The notes: a model not told the origin generated them from the letters alone. Positions 1 to 12,125 are shown, counted from the first letter of the stretch. The stretch is DNA of 64,000 nucleotides from Isoetes taiwanensis (GCA_021234155.1 JAJEKV010000005.1:23513584-23577583); one strand, 5' to 3'. Translations and numbers: made by a program.

Positions 1-64
1 TCAATATCTTGCATCTGAAAAGGTATTGGGACCAGCATGCTTGCTTGTCCCTCTTTTTACATTA
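1..64 (+). pseudogene. Ty3/gypsy integrase C-terminal end (partial)
   Basis: Reading from base 2, the frame gives a peptide ending in NILHLKRYWDQHACLSLFLH and then TAA at 62-64. This closely matches the last residues of the integrase of element B (about 39,312-39,370 on the minus strand, NILHLKRYWKQHVALSLF). It is therefore the 3' end of a gypsy pol whose body lies outside the window. The match is a direct comparison within this window. Bases 65 to about 250 are the AT-rich 3' untranslated remnant of that element, with two near copies of a phrase around cagtttgacttt (110-160). Confidence 0.8.
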
Positions 65-280
65 AAGGCAAAAGCTTAGAGATTTGTAGTAGGTTTAAAG
101 TAGCTAGAACAGTTTGACTTTCGAGCATATTACTCTAGTAGTTAGATCAGTTTGACTTTTGAGCACATTACTCTAATAAGTTGGTTTTATGTTTATAGGT
201 TGATTTGACCAGATAATAGTACAAATGATCTCAAGAACAGGATTGATACTAATGATTACCAAGTGCCATATGCAGCAGGA

Positions 281-670
281 GAAATTTGTTGCGATGGAGA
301 GCCCTCTCAGCGATCTTTGAGTAGGTATATGATTTGATATTGATTGGGGCTTATATCTTTGTCAAAATCACAGATTTCCGGACTGCACATCCGGCCCCCA
401 GAAACCCTAAAGCGCTCACGGTCCTGGTCGCACGTTTCTGATCATATCTAGAGATCCAGAGCTCCGTTTCAGCTGAAATTTGTTGCGTTGGAAAGCCCTC
501 TCAGAGAGCTTTCACTAGGTATGTGATTTGCCTGTGGTTGAGTCATATTTCCGAAGCAAAATTGTAGATTTCCGGGCTGCCAATAAAACGCTCTGGAAAC
601 CCTGAAGCGCTCGCGGTGCTGGCCACACGTTTCTGATCATATCTGGAGCTTGGGGAGCTTTGGTTTCAGA
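281..670 (+). repeat. Two tandem units of about 194 bp upstream of LINE ORF1
   Basis: gaaatttgttgcg occurs at 281 and 475, and cacgtttctgatcatatct at 431 and 626, so the period is 194-195 bp. The two units diverge in places. They lie directly upstream of the coiled-coil ORF1 of an L1-like LINE and resemble 5'-UTR monomers of the kind known in some L1 elements. That the repeat carries promoter activity is inference. Confidence 0.75.
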
Positions 671-729
671 ATCAGGGACTTCACAATAGACTTGGTCTCA
701 GGTTCAGACTTGCAGTAGTGAGACTCTAA

Positions 730-1707
730 ATGACCCAGGACGTGACTCTCAGGCAGCAAACAATGGAAGAAAAGCTGCATGCACTAAAGAAGCGAGCACG
801 GAATGGAGAGGGCTCCTCTCCCTTAGAGCATGTCACGCAATCCGAGAATATACGAGCCTTGGAGGCAAAGTTGACAGCAGTACAGGATAGGTTGGCAAGT
901 ATGGAGGCACAAAGAGACACCCAGCCAACAGTAGCCATCCTCAAGAAACAGTTGGTGAAGGAGAGAGAACGGATCTCCACATTAGAAGAGCAAAGCGCCA
1001 TTGAATGACCGCTTTGGGCTGGCCGACTTCGAGCGCAGTCAAGCACGGGGTATTGTCGCTCAGTTGAGAAGTGAATTCATGGCAACATCTCAAACACTGA
1101 ATGAGGTTACCCAGCGGATTGATAGGATCCATCAGCAGGTGACAGATGAGATATCACAACTGCAGAGAGAGCTCAGGCAAGCAGTGGAACAGATTACACA
1201 GTTGGCTACTGCAAGCGCCCGTCTTGCGGATCATGAAGCTAGAATGCATCAGATGCAAGCAAGGTTGGACACCCTAGAAAAGAGACAACCAGAAGGACAG
1301 AAGCGAAGACCGGTGCTCGGCCTAGAGAAGAGGATGGCCGAAGTTTCACCGAGATGTATGATCTCCGCCGGAGATGAAACGAATAGGTACTTGCCGGAGG
1401 CGATCAACAAGCATCGCCCAATGCCGGAGGCGAGGGTGGCCCAGTGGAATCGGTCCTTCGCGAGGAGCAGGATCGCCAATCCCGTCGGCTGAACCTCATT
1501 GTCCGGGGCTTGCCTGAAGATCATGGGGAAGATCTGCCGGCTAAGCTTAATGCCCTGGTGCTAGACAGACTACAACTGCAGTATTTGGGGGTGAGAAACC
1601 GACTGTCGAGCCTGGGGCCAAACATGAGACCCTCGACCGGTCAAATTCACGCACAAGATGTTGGACCACGCATCCAAGACTCTATTGCTACAACGCTAGC
1701 CGGTTGA
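730..1707 (+). pseudogene. LINE ORF1 (coiled coil plus RRM-like), frameshifted
   Basis: Three overlapping open segments (730-1,008, 1,001-1,492 and 1,444-1,707) together resemble an L1-type ORF1 protein. The first two are rich in charged heptads (LQRELRQAVEQI, ALEAKLTAVQDRLASMEAQ), indicating a long coiled coil that would trimerise. The third contains RQSRRLNLIVRGLPED, the usual start of the L1 ORF1 RNA-binding (RRM-type) domain. The family role is to bind the element's own RNA. Frame changes near 1,005 and 1,450-1,480 break the reading frame, so this copy is not functional as it stands. The region from 1,690 to 2,020 is a basic, proline-rich linker towards ORF2. Confidence 0.7.
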
Positions 1708-2019
1708 AGGGGACATCAATATACTTGGACACGATCTTACTCAAAGGCAACAAAAGGAGAGACGAGAGGAGTTCACAAAAATCGCAAGTCGACAGGCGGG
1801 GGATCAGCAGTTTGGTTAATGGCAAGATGAAGGTGTTTGTACCTCCGCCGCCAACAAGAGCGAGGCAGGCGGCGATGGGGCCGAGGACATCTACCCCTTT
1901 CACCTCAGGGACGGCAAACCAGATGCAACAACCAGGGACCCGGTGCTTTCGGGCACCACTGAACGGCCCCCGCAACCTCCTCGGGGGCAAGGGCGACAAC
2001 CGCCACAGCAAAGATAGGG

Positions 2020-5000
2020 ACAAATGTCTTCGACTTGTATCATGGAACTCAGGGGGATTCCCCGAAGAAGGGCAGTGGCCTTGTTGGGATCGCTATGGTA
2101 TGGACATCATGTTCTTGCAAGAGACATGGGAATATCGTGGGCATCACCGCCGGACATCCCTGCTACGGGTGCTTCTCGCCGCTAATGCGCGCCATGGCAA
2201 GCGAGGATATGGAGGGGTGGCATGCTACTTCAAAGATGCTATAGCAGCCACGGTCTCGCTCCACAAGGCCGACAGGGCTTAACCGCTACCGTGGGTGAGA
2301 ATACCGGAGCCTCAAAGATCGCCCATTATTTATTGCATGTTTGTTATATACCCCATGCAACTCTAAGTTCTACCAGGTCCAGGAGGCAGACACGGATGTA
2401 CAAATGCCTTATAGAGATTTGTATGATGACATAGAGCAATATCGCCAGCAAGGGCATGTGCTCTTGTTAGGAGATTTCAATGCCCGCGACCGCATACCGC
2501 AATCGGTTACCTTCCGTGGAGAGGCCGATTCTCGACCCACTCGCTTGAAAACAAATTGCACCCCAACATGCCAGACAGTCTCAAGATACAGTCACCAACG
2601 CCTTTGGAAGGGAGTTGGTTCAACTCTGTCAGGTTTTTGACATGGTAGTGTGCAATGGTATGATCAGATGGCCGCAATCAAGGGGTTTTACTTGCAAGAG
2701 CGATAGATATGATGGTGGAGCTAGCGTGGTAGACTATCTCCTTGCTCCAGTGGTAGGACTTGACATGATCAGCGAGCTCTCAATTGGCACACGAACAGGA
2801 GATGAGGAGGCTTTGTCGGACCACTATCCACTTTATGTCACTTTGGATTGGGAGCACTCAGTAGCGCAATCACAGAGTAGAAACCATCAGGGGTTGAGAT
2901 ACACCCCCGACTACCGAAAGCAAGCAGAATATGAGTCTGTGTTGGAACGTGAACTGCAGGGGATTGATGCCCTTTGCACGTTACGTGATAGGTGGGAATG
3001 GCTTGTAAATGCCTTACTCACAGCAGCTAGTGCATGCTTTGCAGCGAGGGATCGCTCGCGAATGGACACTGCACAGTTCCCTCAGAATCCCTGGTTTGAC
3101 GCTGAGTGCAAGGCTCTAAAGACCCAACTACGCCTGCGTCTCGTGATCCACAGCTTGGCGGCAGCCATTCGTGACTATAGAGCATTCTTGAAATCCAAAA
3201 GCATGCGCATATTGCGACCATCAGCCAAGATGTTTGATTTGTTGATGATCGAGCCGAAAGCCTTCCGGGGCGTAGGGTGTTGTACAAGAGGCATCAACCA
3301 CCCGGCAATATTACCAGAGACCGGTGGATGCATCGCTTGGAGGAGTTGTATGATCCCCCGTGAGCACCGCTAGGGTTCCGTCGATCGTAGGAGAAATGCC
3401 GCAGCTCACGGAGGAAGACATCCAACAGGGCCTTAGACACCGGCTAATGGCAAAGCCGAAGGACTTGCAAGAACTTCAAGCCGAAGTTATTGAAATGGGG
3501 TGGGCCAGCTTTGCTAGGGCCTCGACAACGATCATTAACTGTGCCATAAGGGAGGGCCTCCCCGAGAGTGGATGGTTAGCAAGGTCACCCCAATTCATAA
3601 GGCAGTAATAGGGATGATTCAAATAACTACCGCATGATCATGGTGAGCCCATTACTGCAGCTTTTAGCGTGTGTGGTGGAGAAGAAGTTAACTTCGGGCA
3701 ATGAGGAAGTCGGAGTGCGTCGCGATTGGCGGTGAGGGGGTTTCCCTGCCCACTCCACAATCGACCATATATTCACTCTCGTAATCCTTATGGAAGCTAC
3801 TACTTAATGCGCGGCGTGACTGCATCTTCTGTTTTGTAGATTTCAAGATCGGCATATGATACGGTCCCTCGGGACCTCTTTGTGGCAAAGATTTGCAAAG
3901 CGCCGCATGCCCCACAGACTTACAAAATGTCATCTATAGACTCTATGATGGGATATATGCTGCATTGCCTGCATCGATCAGCGAAGTTGCTAGCACCATA
4001 GGGGTTAAACAGGATGTCCGTTATCTCCAACACTCTTTGGTCTCTACATTGACAAGTTGGAGACCGGATGCAAGAACATGGGAAGGTGGCCCGCAGCTAC
4101 CGTGAGGCATACAAAGATAAGGCAATTGCTCTATGCGGGCGATGTAGACTTGCTATCCCATACAGCCCGAGTATGCAACAAAGATTTGGGCGCTCTTAGT
4201 GGGTTCTCGTGGACACAACAGAATGACGGTGAACCCGCGAGAAAACTAAGCTCCCCGGCAGTCCTCTCCTCGCAAAGATGATATCCCGCATCTCTATTAC
4301 GAGGACGTAAGGTGGATGTTGTAAGGACCTTCAAGTATCCGGGAATCGACTTTTGCGCTTAGCATGTTATGGGATGACTGTGGTGGAAAGACGGGTCAGC
4401 GGGATGGAAAGCCCTCAGATGCTATGCGTAAATAGCCGCTACTGAATAGACCTATGTGGATCAGGCACGAGCACACCCGCTCGAGCACTCGTTGAACCAA
4501 AGTATTGTTGTATGGGGTAGAGGTCCGGGGTCCAAAGAATTAGCAAGAACACCGATAAGCTAGAGAGGGTGCAAAAGGCCTTCTTAACATACAGACCCTA
4601 GGTATCAAGGACACGGTGCCTTATCGATTTTGCTATATGAGACCGGTTTCGCCCTCGCAACATTCCGCTATCTTGCGCAGACATCTTGCATATTTCCACA
4701 AGATCACCAGCATGGATGCACAATGCCTTCCCCCAAGGGCTTTGTTATTGGCACAAGAGCCACAACGACTGAAGAGGGTATGGCAGGAGCACTGTCAGGG
4801 GTGGTTCGCAACGTGGTCTATAGACTACCAGCAGATTGTGGCTATGCCTGATGCCCAGGGACAGGCTGCACATCTGAATGAGCGCTTTGCCACCACTCTG
4901 TGGGATGCAGCCACTCGTGCAAAGCCTAAAACAGAGCACTACCACACGCAAGTTAATCCAACACTGGAACATGGCCCACACCAGTACTTGAAAGCGCATA

Positions 5001-5329
5001 TATCTATGAAGAAACGGAGAGCTATTGCCTCCGTGAGGACGGGGTCCCATCATCTCAGAATTGAAACAGGTCGTTGGACTACAGATGGAGGGCAGAGAAT
5101 CCCCCAGCATGAGAGAATATGCCAGTGTTGCCACATGCGACAGAGGGATGAGCACCATGCTCGCAAGAGTGTCCCAAGATATACGCATATCCGAGCAACA
5201 CATGCTGATCTTAGATGCTCTGAGGCACCGCTGCATCAATTGCTAGCATCGCCAATGGTTGCACGTCTCGCATCCTACATTTTGCAAGTCTCTACCGTCA
5301 GAGAATCCCTTACAGGACAAGGGATCTGA
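2020..5329 (+). pseudogene. LINE ORF2: endonuclease and reverse transcriptase, degenerate
   Basis: The EEP endonuclease is recognisable in pieces: RLVSWNSGGF (about 2,029), FLQETWEY (about 2,113), LLGDFNARD (about 2,464), SVVDYLLAP (about 2,730) and SDHYPLYVTL (about 2,818), which are the usual catalytic blocks. The reverse transcriptase is badly eroded. FKSAYDTVPRDLF appears near 3,842 and the YADD box near 4,120 reads LYAGDVDLL, so one catalytic aspartate has become glycine. The C-terminal region is open from 4,616 to 5,329 and carries a degenerate cysteine/histidine cluster (CQCC... near 5,120). Frameshifts near 2,280, 2,640, 3,370, 3,850 and 4,060 make it non-coding. The family nicks DNA and copies its RNA by target-primed reverse transcription. 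Confidence 0.75.
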
Positions 5330-5429
5330 GAGCCTACTACCAGGGTTTTTCCTCCCATGTGGGGGTTTTTTCATCCCAGTAGTAGGGACACATTGTATAG
5401 TAGCATTTTTCTTTTGGTGTGGTTTTATC

Positions 5430-5520
5430 TGCTTTGTGTACTGCATGTACCGTCTCATAGGTCAAGTTTGGCCTCCGCGGACGTTAAAATATACTTCCTT
5501 CCTTCCTTCCTTCCTTCTTC
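5430..5520 (+). repeat. LINE 3' end with (ttcc)n tail
   Basis: The 3' end reads cgtctcataggtc...ggcctccgcggacgtt, followed by aaatatac and several ttcc units (5,497-5,517). The same 3' motif, in reverse complement, precedes other pentanucleotide tails at 22,650 and 22,050. Confidence 0.6.
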
Positions 5521-6196
5521 CATTTTTATTCATCTGTCTTAAAGCATTCCTACCATCCATTCAGCCTTCTATTCTTGTTTCTTCCATACCTTAACAGCAC
5601 TCTGCAAAATCACCTTCACCATCATAGCAGAGTTGCAAGGATTTGAGACTAATTGGTTTGTGTATTTCCATGGCAGGTGCACTCTTGTTCCATTCCTCTC
5701 ATCTGTCATAAGTAGTCCTACCTTCCATTTAAACTTCTCATTCTTGTTTTCATTTCCACAAAGAAGGAAAGCACTCTGCAATTCATCTTTACCACCATAG
5801 CAGAGTTGCAACTTTTGAAGATCAAGAAAGAGGCATGCATTTTCTTGTTTTGGCGAAGTCTCAAACACTTGCACACTCACTTCATCTCCATTTCATCACC
5901 ACCTTGCCATATTCACACTCACTTTTGCCTTTTCTCACTCACCATACTCCATTCACAATCATTCCATCACCATCTTGTCATGATCACACTTACTTCTGCC
6001 TTTTCTCACTTACCACACTCCATTCACATTATTCCATCATCACATTCACACTCATTTCACCAACACTTGCACTTCACACTCTTATTCTACCATATTTCCA
6101 CTAAGACACCTTGGCACAAAGTTGAAGACCCCTCTAATTATTCATTTTTGACATCACATGGCTGAGGGGACCAGCCTTTTTCTTGTTTTGGCGAGA
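5521..6196 (+). other. Gypsy-like 3' noncoding region with imperfect duplication
   Basis: No gene is seen. Two imperfect copies of a module containing cactctgca...catagcagagttgcaa lie at about 5,600 and 5,770. A pyrimidine-rich stretch with repeated cattcacac/ctcact phrases follows. The end (ggggaccagcct...gttttggcgaga) matches the sequence just before the LTRs at 12,833 and 29,336, so this is the 3' untranslated region of a gypsy element including its probable purine-rich primer site. Confidence 0.5.
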
Positions 6197-7040
6197 TGTT
6201 GCCCCCAAAGGGCAACATGCTAATTGTGATCTATACATTCAAACTAGGTCAACTCATCTTGAAGGACTAGGTCAAAGTTTGGAAGATTTAGGTATTCAAC
6301 ATTGATATGGAGGTCAAAGGATGTTCATTCTTCAAGTCAACAAGAGCTCAAGTTGAAATTTCACAAAAGGTACTTTATTTGAGGTCAAATACTTAGACAA
6401 GAATATACTCTAGAAGAATCTGGGTTATGAAGTTTGGAAGGCATCTTTTTGAAGTTTGGAAGGTAAAAGTTTGGAAGACTCATGGTACCAAATCTAGATT
6501 CCATCCCTCTTTTCCCACCTCTGAGCCCATATCTCATCCCCATTTGTTTCTATCTAACCATTGTGCCACTTCTTTACCATATTTGCCAAGTTTGCTCATC
6601 TCTAATCATATTTTCCTTTTCTTTGCACACCCTTATGGGGCCTTATTGTTTTAGCTTTTCTCATGCTATATTTCCTCACCTTTGTGACCATCATTCATTT
6701 TCCTTCTTCTACCATTGCACCTCATGGCATGTACTTACTCAAGACCTAAAAATGCCCTAGAATATTCTATGATTCCATCTCAAGCATGCAAAAGTTCCAT
6801 GGTCTCCAAAATTCCCAAGTATTCCTTGCCTTTTTTCTAAGAGACCCTTAGAACCATGCTCGAAAAATCCAAAAATGCCAAAATACAACATATTCTGAAA
6901 ATATACCTCTAAAAATACGGAACCGTATCGCGCCATTTTCACGAAAAATACGCTCGAGAATCCTAAATCCGAGTTTCTGGCTCGAATCACGCCGGATTCG
7001 ATTCCATAGACCTTGCAACCTACCTATTCTTGTCTTCCCG
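6197..7040 (+). mobile_element. Gypsy LTR with palindromic 5' terminus (diverged)
   Basis: It begins with a near-perfect palindrome, tgttgccc...gggcaaca (6,197-6,217), at the position where other LTRs in this window begin tgctgcc...ggcagca. The body is AT-rich noncoding DNA, and the right edge is not defined by a recognisable terminus. It is flanked on the left by a gypsy 3' UTR and on the right by the leader of element A, so it could serve as the 5' LTR of element A. Confidence 0.5.
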
Positions 7041-8750
7041 CCCTTTAAGAATTGAATGAACCCATAAACTAAGGCTAAGAATGAGGAATCATAAAGAACT
7101 AAACCATATACAAGAGTTTCGACAGAAACATTTTTTCGAAGGCCCAGAAGTATTCAGATCCTACATTGATCATTGCTGAGCAAGATCTGAACGATCCTTG
7201 AAGTTCTCGAGCTCTCCTCAACTGGATTTACAAGATTTAGTTGACATTACTTTCAGAAATTATCTTATGACTTTTGATGATTATTTTCTTGTACCTGAAA
7301 CTATGAAGCATCCTTATCTGTTGTTATCATGATATATTTACCTTCATATCAATTCAAATTGACTGTCAAGTTGTTGAATCCATCTCTGATATTTTTCTTA
7401 GCAATTCTTGCCACAAAATATTCTACAGAAAATCCTTGAGTGTTTTTTAGCACTTTTGGCCCACCTGCCATCTATTCTTAGGGCTCATGTGAGCCAAAGG
7501 AGTTGAAATCATCCAAAAATACCACATCTAGCTCAAGTTATAAAAACTTGCTCTCTGTTTTGATCAATTTTGACTGTATTTTGCCAAATCCATCCATAAA
7601 AAATACTTTTACACAGCCAAATAGGAATCTGATCACTTGCCTCTCTTCCTTATCACCATTACAACATATTTGCTTTGAGAATCCTCAAAAATACGCTTGG
7701 CAACTCCAAATCCCATTTTCTGATCACTGTTTTCCATATTTGACTGCTATTGACCAAATTTTGACCTCACTTTGAGATTGAATAACTCCTAAACTCAGTC
7801 TCTAACTTGGTCAGAGGTTTTACCATTGGCTACTTACACCTTTTTGGACCAGGTCTATAGTGTTTGACTTGAGAAATCAATCTATACCTCATCATCACAT
7901 CCGTTTTGGTGGAGGTACCAGTTTTTGGAAAAGGGAAAGGTATAGAACTTCAAAAATTTGAACTTTTCTTTAAATTTATCTTGCATAGACTGATCACCTT
8001 AAGTGATCTGGAGGTTCTAACCCCAATTTGAGTGGAAACTCAGATTGGTTCCTTGTGGTTGACCTTTAAGCCAGGTTTAGGGTCAACAGCTTTCGAGGGG
8101 TTTGAGCTCCACATCTGCATATTGCTCAAACAGCATTCACCAGGTCATTGGCAAGTCATGGTAAGAAAAAGCAAAAAAGTGCATTTAAACATCCAGCAAG
8201 CATACTTTTTTCTGCTGTTCATATTTTGTGACAGTCAGTCATCCAAAAAATCAAAATCCCAAAAGGGTACACCTCTTTTTGCAAAGGGCACTTAGGAATA
8301 TTGTGTGCAGACACCTTAGAGGAAGACTAAAGCATCAAATCTCAAAAAGAGGCCACCTACATCGAGTTTGAAAATCTAGCTCTCTGCCAGGGATATTGAC
8401 CAAAAATTGACCTGGTTAGGAGTGCTTATTTGGCGAATTTACCGTCATCAAAATCCTTCTGACTTTTGTCCCAAGATCCTTCAAGGTCTTGTGCAGCTCT
8501 AGAAACAAGAATCATGATCAAAATCCCTTTGGTTGGCATTTGACACACATTCTTGCAAGGCAGACCTTTTTACCTTCAGGGAAAGCTGTTTTAAACAATT
8601 GTTTGAGCATTCTTCTTGGATTTTTCTCACTTAGAGTGGTGCCTCAAGCAATCTGGAGGTTCTAAACCAGTGAGGTTGAAGGTTTTGCCAGGAACACCCT
8701 CAACATTTTGGAGGTTCTACGGAGATCTTTTCCTGGAGTTTGAACTCATG
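7041..8750 (+). other. 5' leader of gypsy element A
   Basis: This is noncoding. The part from about 8,100 to 8,750 is nearly identical to 14,760-15,350 and similar to the leaders of elements B and C (before 44,445 and 61,210), including ggttctaaacca(g/c)tgaggttgaagg. No LTR end or primer-binding site could be fixed by eye. Confidence 0.6.
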
Positions 8751-9464
8751 GCTCCTAGGAGAACTAATGAAACATCTGAGCATGCCGAAGCACAGGAGAA
8801 TCATGAAGCTTTTCCTACACGAGCTAATGAGGAAGTCAATGCTATAAAACACAAGGAAGTTGATCAAAATATGGTTGTACCTCCTCCCCCTGTTCAGAAA
8901 TATTTGAAAAAAGATAAAGATAGTGAAGATTTTGAGTACTTGCTTAAAAATTCTAAAATCAGTGTTGACCTGCTAACTCTGCTCAAAATAGCTCCATCCT
9001 ACAGGAAAAAGGTGCTCAATTTGACCAACGAAGATGAGTTTGCTCTAACTAATCATATTGAGGAACACATGCTTACTCAAGACGATTATGACCCAAGAAT
9101 GGGCAAGAAAATCTTGACCAAGGTTCTATTGGATGGGGGATCACCTCTGAATGTTATGCCTCATCATGTCATGAGATTGTATGGCCTTGAGATAGATAAG
9201 AAGGCTCTAATGGTTTTAAAATCTTTTTCAAACACAAAGATTAGCCCTATAGGAATAGTCAGCAATGTGCCAATTGATGTTGAAGGTATAGTTATTGCAG
9301 CTAACTTTGTTGTGGCTGCTTTTGAAGGGATAGAAGAGAAGTCAGACATTTATGATTTGCTTTTGGGAAGGAAATGACTTTCTACAGTTGATGCTAGACC
9401 TGTTTGGTCAAAAGGGGAATGCACTATTTCCAATGGTAAGAAAAAGGTAACATTATACAACAAA
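8751..9464 (+). pseudogene. Gypsy element A: gag remnant and aspartic protease
   Basis: The frame starts MAPRRTNETSEHAEAQ, the same N-terminus as gag in elements B and C. Most of gag, including the zinc knuckles, is deleted between about 8,820 and 8,830. The rest is a retropepsin-like protease with LLDGGSPLNVMP near 9,130, so the active site reads D-G-G rather than the usual D-S/T-G. The same D-G-G occurs in elements B and C, so it is a family trait and not decay. A TGA at 9,375-9,377 replaces the tryptophan present in element B (GRKWLSTVDARP), after which the frame continues to about 9,590. Confidence 0.75.
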
Positions 9465-10093
9465 GTGGGTGAATTTGAGGCCTTAAATTTCATAGAAGAA
9501 GAAATGTTGTTGTCAAACCCATGTGGAGAATTTGAATTAAATACAAGTGATCAAATACCCAATTTGGATCTTCCCATTCAGCTAGCATTGGCAAAACAAG
9601 AAAATTTTGCTTACTTATGGTTTGATGGTGGTGTTTCCAAAAGATTGAGTGTTGTCTCATCTGCTGCTATTTTCAAAGATTCCTCCAATAGATTGCTTGC
9701 AAAAGTAGGCAGAATTTTTCCTAATACAACCTCAAACATGGAAGAATATAAGGCTCTGATAGCAGGCTCCAAGAGGCTAAGAATTTGAATATCAATGAAG
9801 TTGTTATCTTTGGAGATTCTCAACTTGTTTGCAGGCAAATATTGGGAGAATATCAGGCTAAAAATGAAGAGATGATCTCACTTAGAGATCAAGCTATGGG
9901 AGAGTTAAGGAACTTCAAGACTTGGAGGCTTTGTCATGTGCCAAGGGAACAGAATGGTGAAGCTGATGCACTTTGCAAGAGTGTTCTTCTCGAGCACTTA
10001 GCTGAGGGAGCAAATCAAGAGGAAGAACTGGAGAAAAAAGACCTGCAACAACTTTATCCTATTCTGGTAATCAGTGCTAGTGAGGAAAAATAG
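9465..10093 (+). pseudogene. Gypsy element A: second RNase H (archaeal/plant type) before RT
   Basis: The RNase H blocks occur in order: YLWFDGGVSK (about 9,613), TSNMEEYKALIAG (about 9,735), VVIFGDSQLVCRQI (about 9,803) and CHVPREQNGEADAL (about 9,935). These carry the D-E-D-D catalytic set. The pattern is that of type I RNase H like the additional RNase H known in Tat-lineage plant gypsy elements. It cleaves RNA in RNA-DNA hybrids. In this element it sits between protease and reverse transcriptase. A frameshift near 9,775 splits the domain into two open segments. Element B has the same domain, truncated. Confidence 0.75.
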
Positions 10094-10099
10094 GTAAAG

Positions 10100-11560
10100 G
10101 AAGTTAAATTAAACAAAAAAGGTCTAGAGTTCTATATGTTGGAGACACGTTCAAAGAAGAAGATAGCACCTTTGTTACTAATTTTTTTGATGATTGGAAG
10201 GATATTTTTGCTTGGGATTATGATGAGTTGGTTCGAGGATCTGTGAGTTTGAAATAAAAATTAAGGAAGGTATGAAACTTGTGGTACAAAAGCTCAGAAG
10301 AATTAATGCATCCTTATCAGGCCTAATCAAAGAGGAGTTGTATAAAATGAAGGATGCAGGTGTGATTGCAGAGATTGTGAACCCTGAATGGCTATCTTGC
10401 ATTGTTCCAGTAGAAAAGAAAAATAAAACTATAAGGATTTGCATTGACTATAGGGATTTGAATAAAGCTACCATCAAAGATTGCTACCCTTTGCCATTTT
10501 TAGATGAAGTCTTACATGCTGTTGCAGGCAAGGAAATATATTCTTTCTTAGATGGCTTTTCAGGTTTCAACCAAATAAGCATAAAAGAGGAGGATCAGCC
10601 AAAGACTTCATTCATTACACCATGGGGAATATTTGCCATGAAAAGGATGCCCTTTGGACTAATGAATGCATCTGCAACTTTTCAGAGAGCTATGGACACC
10701 ATTTTCAAGGACATGCCTACTAATGCTTTTCGTGTCTTCTTGGATGATCTTTGCTTAGGAACTTCCCTCAAAAATCATTTTGATATTCTAACTAAGTTGT
10801 TTGCCTTGTGCAGAAAAGAAAAGGAGAATTGCTTGGACATGTTGTGTCTACAAAAGACATTCAAGTGGCGGAAGCTAAGGTTGAAGCTTTGAAGAAGCTA
10901 GCACCTCCAAAAACACTCAAACAGGTAAAAAGCTTCATGGGAATGACTAGTTTTCTGAGAATGTATATCCCTCACTTCTCACACACTATGAATCCAATTT
11001 CTAACCTCACCAAGGTTGGGAAATTTTCCAAGAGTGAAAGCAAGCATATCCTGGTTGATTGGAACAAAGAGTGTCAGGAATCCTTTGATAAAATTATCAA
11101 TGCCATCTGCCATTCTATCCTGCTGAAGCCCCCTGATCTAGAAAAGCCTTTCAAAGCCTATATCAGTGTTACTAAAAAGGCAATTGGTCTTGCATTATTG
11201 CAAGAAGACCATCTTATTGCTTTTGCCAGCAAAATGTGGTCTGATACCGAGCTGAGATATCCTAGACTGGAAAAGAGTGCAGCTGCTCTGATGTTTTTGA
11301 TAGAAAGGCAAGGACATTTGCTACAAAACAGCCAGACTCAAGTTTATATGAGGCAAAATCCTCTATCTCTCCTTTTTGCAAAGAAACAACCTAAAGAAAA
11401 ATTGTGTAGATGGGCTTGTAAAGTTCAAGCCTATAATATTACTGTCAAAGTTGTGAATTTAGTGGAAAATCCCAGGTCCTATCTACCTTATGCTCTATTT
11501 GAACACGAGGACCAAGATGGATTGAATGATGTTGATTGTGTTACTAACTTGGTTGCTTTT
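10100..11560 (+). pseudogene. Gypsy element A: reverse transcriptase and native RNase H
   Basis: The reverse transcriptase is open from 10,272. It shows IRICIDYRDLNKATIKDCYP, FLDGFSGFNQI, KRMPFGLMNASATFQRAMD and the catalytic box FLDDLC (about 10,738). About 15 codons after LCRK are missing compared with element B, giving a frameshift near 10,815, and the connection domain resumes at GELLGHVVSTK. The following native RNase H reads FKAYISVTKKAIGLALLQ where gypsy elements normally have a DAS motif, and YMRQNPL where TDH is expected, so its catalytic aspartates are lost. Element B has the same changes. The role is copying of the element's RNA into DNA. Confidence 0.8.
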
Positions 11561-12125
11561 TATACAAAAGACTTGGACTGGCAATGTAAAATCAGAGATT
11601 ATATTGAAAACAATGAGGTGCCAAAGAACCTGAGCAGCAGTCAAGAAAGGAGATTCCAAGAGAGGTGCAAAAAATTCAGGCTCATTGGGGATGTATTATG
11701 CAAGGTTGACAAGGAGGGAGTATTGTTGAGATGTGTTGATTATGAGGAAGCCAAGATGATCATTGAGGCGTGTGATGAAGGTATATGTGGTGGACATTTT
11801 GCTGCTGACACAACTGCAAAAAAAAATCTTAAGGTCAGGTTATTTTTTGCCCACCTCTTCAAAGATTGTTATGATGTTATAAAATGCTGTCATAAATGCC
11901 AATTTTTTGGTAGAAGAACATTGCAACCAGCCCCTCTCACTGCTATAACTTCTCCAGGACCATTTCAGACATGGGGTCTAGATTTCATAGGTCCAATAGA
12001 TCCACCTTCCTCAGCTCAACATCAATTTATACTTGTAGCCACAGATTACTTTACCAAATGGGCTGAAACAATTCCCCTTAGGGAGGCAAATGCCTATGCC
12101 ACATTTGAAAAGGTATTGGCAACAA
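11561..12125 (+). pseudogene. Gypsy element A: truncated integrase
   Basis: The frame continues from RNase H. The HHCC zinc region is visible (ICGGHFAADTTAKKNL, then IKCCHKCQFFGRR) and the core begins WGLDFIGPIDPPSSAQHQ with TDYFTKWAE. After ANAYAT the sequence jumps directly to the nucleotides that encode the extreme C-terminus in element B (aaaaggtattggcaacaaca...). The rest of the DDE core and the C-terminal domain are therefore deleted at about 12,100. The copy could not integrate by itself. Confidence 0.75.

Larger units (their letters stand above)
250..5520 (+). mobile_element. Decayed L1-like LINE, near full length
   Basis: The order is tandem 5' units, coiled-coil ORF1 with an RRM-like segment, then ORF2 with an endonuclease (EEP), reverse transcriptase remnants and a C-terminal cysteine/histidine region, ending in a short 3' end and a (ttcc)n tract. 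Several frameshifts and stops break both ORFs. It lies between a gypsy integrase end (1-64) and gypsy-like 3' sequence leading into an LTR (6,197), so it probably inserted in a gypsy 3' UTR. No target-site duplication was found by eye, so both ends are approximate. Confidence 0.75.

Noticed and set aside
5806-6104. Histidine/serine/proline-rich open frames
   Set aside because: They arise from pyrimidine-rich noncoding sequence before the LTR. Similar frames arise in other 3' UTR copies.
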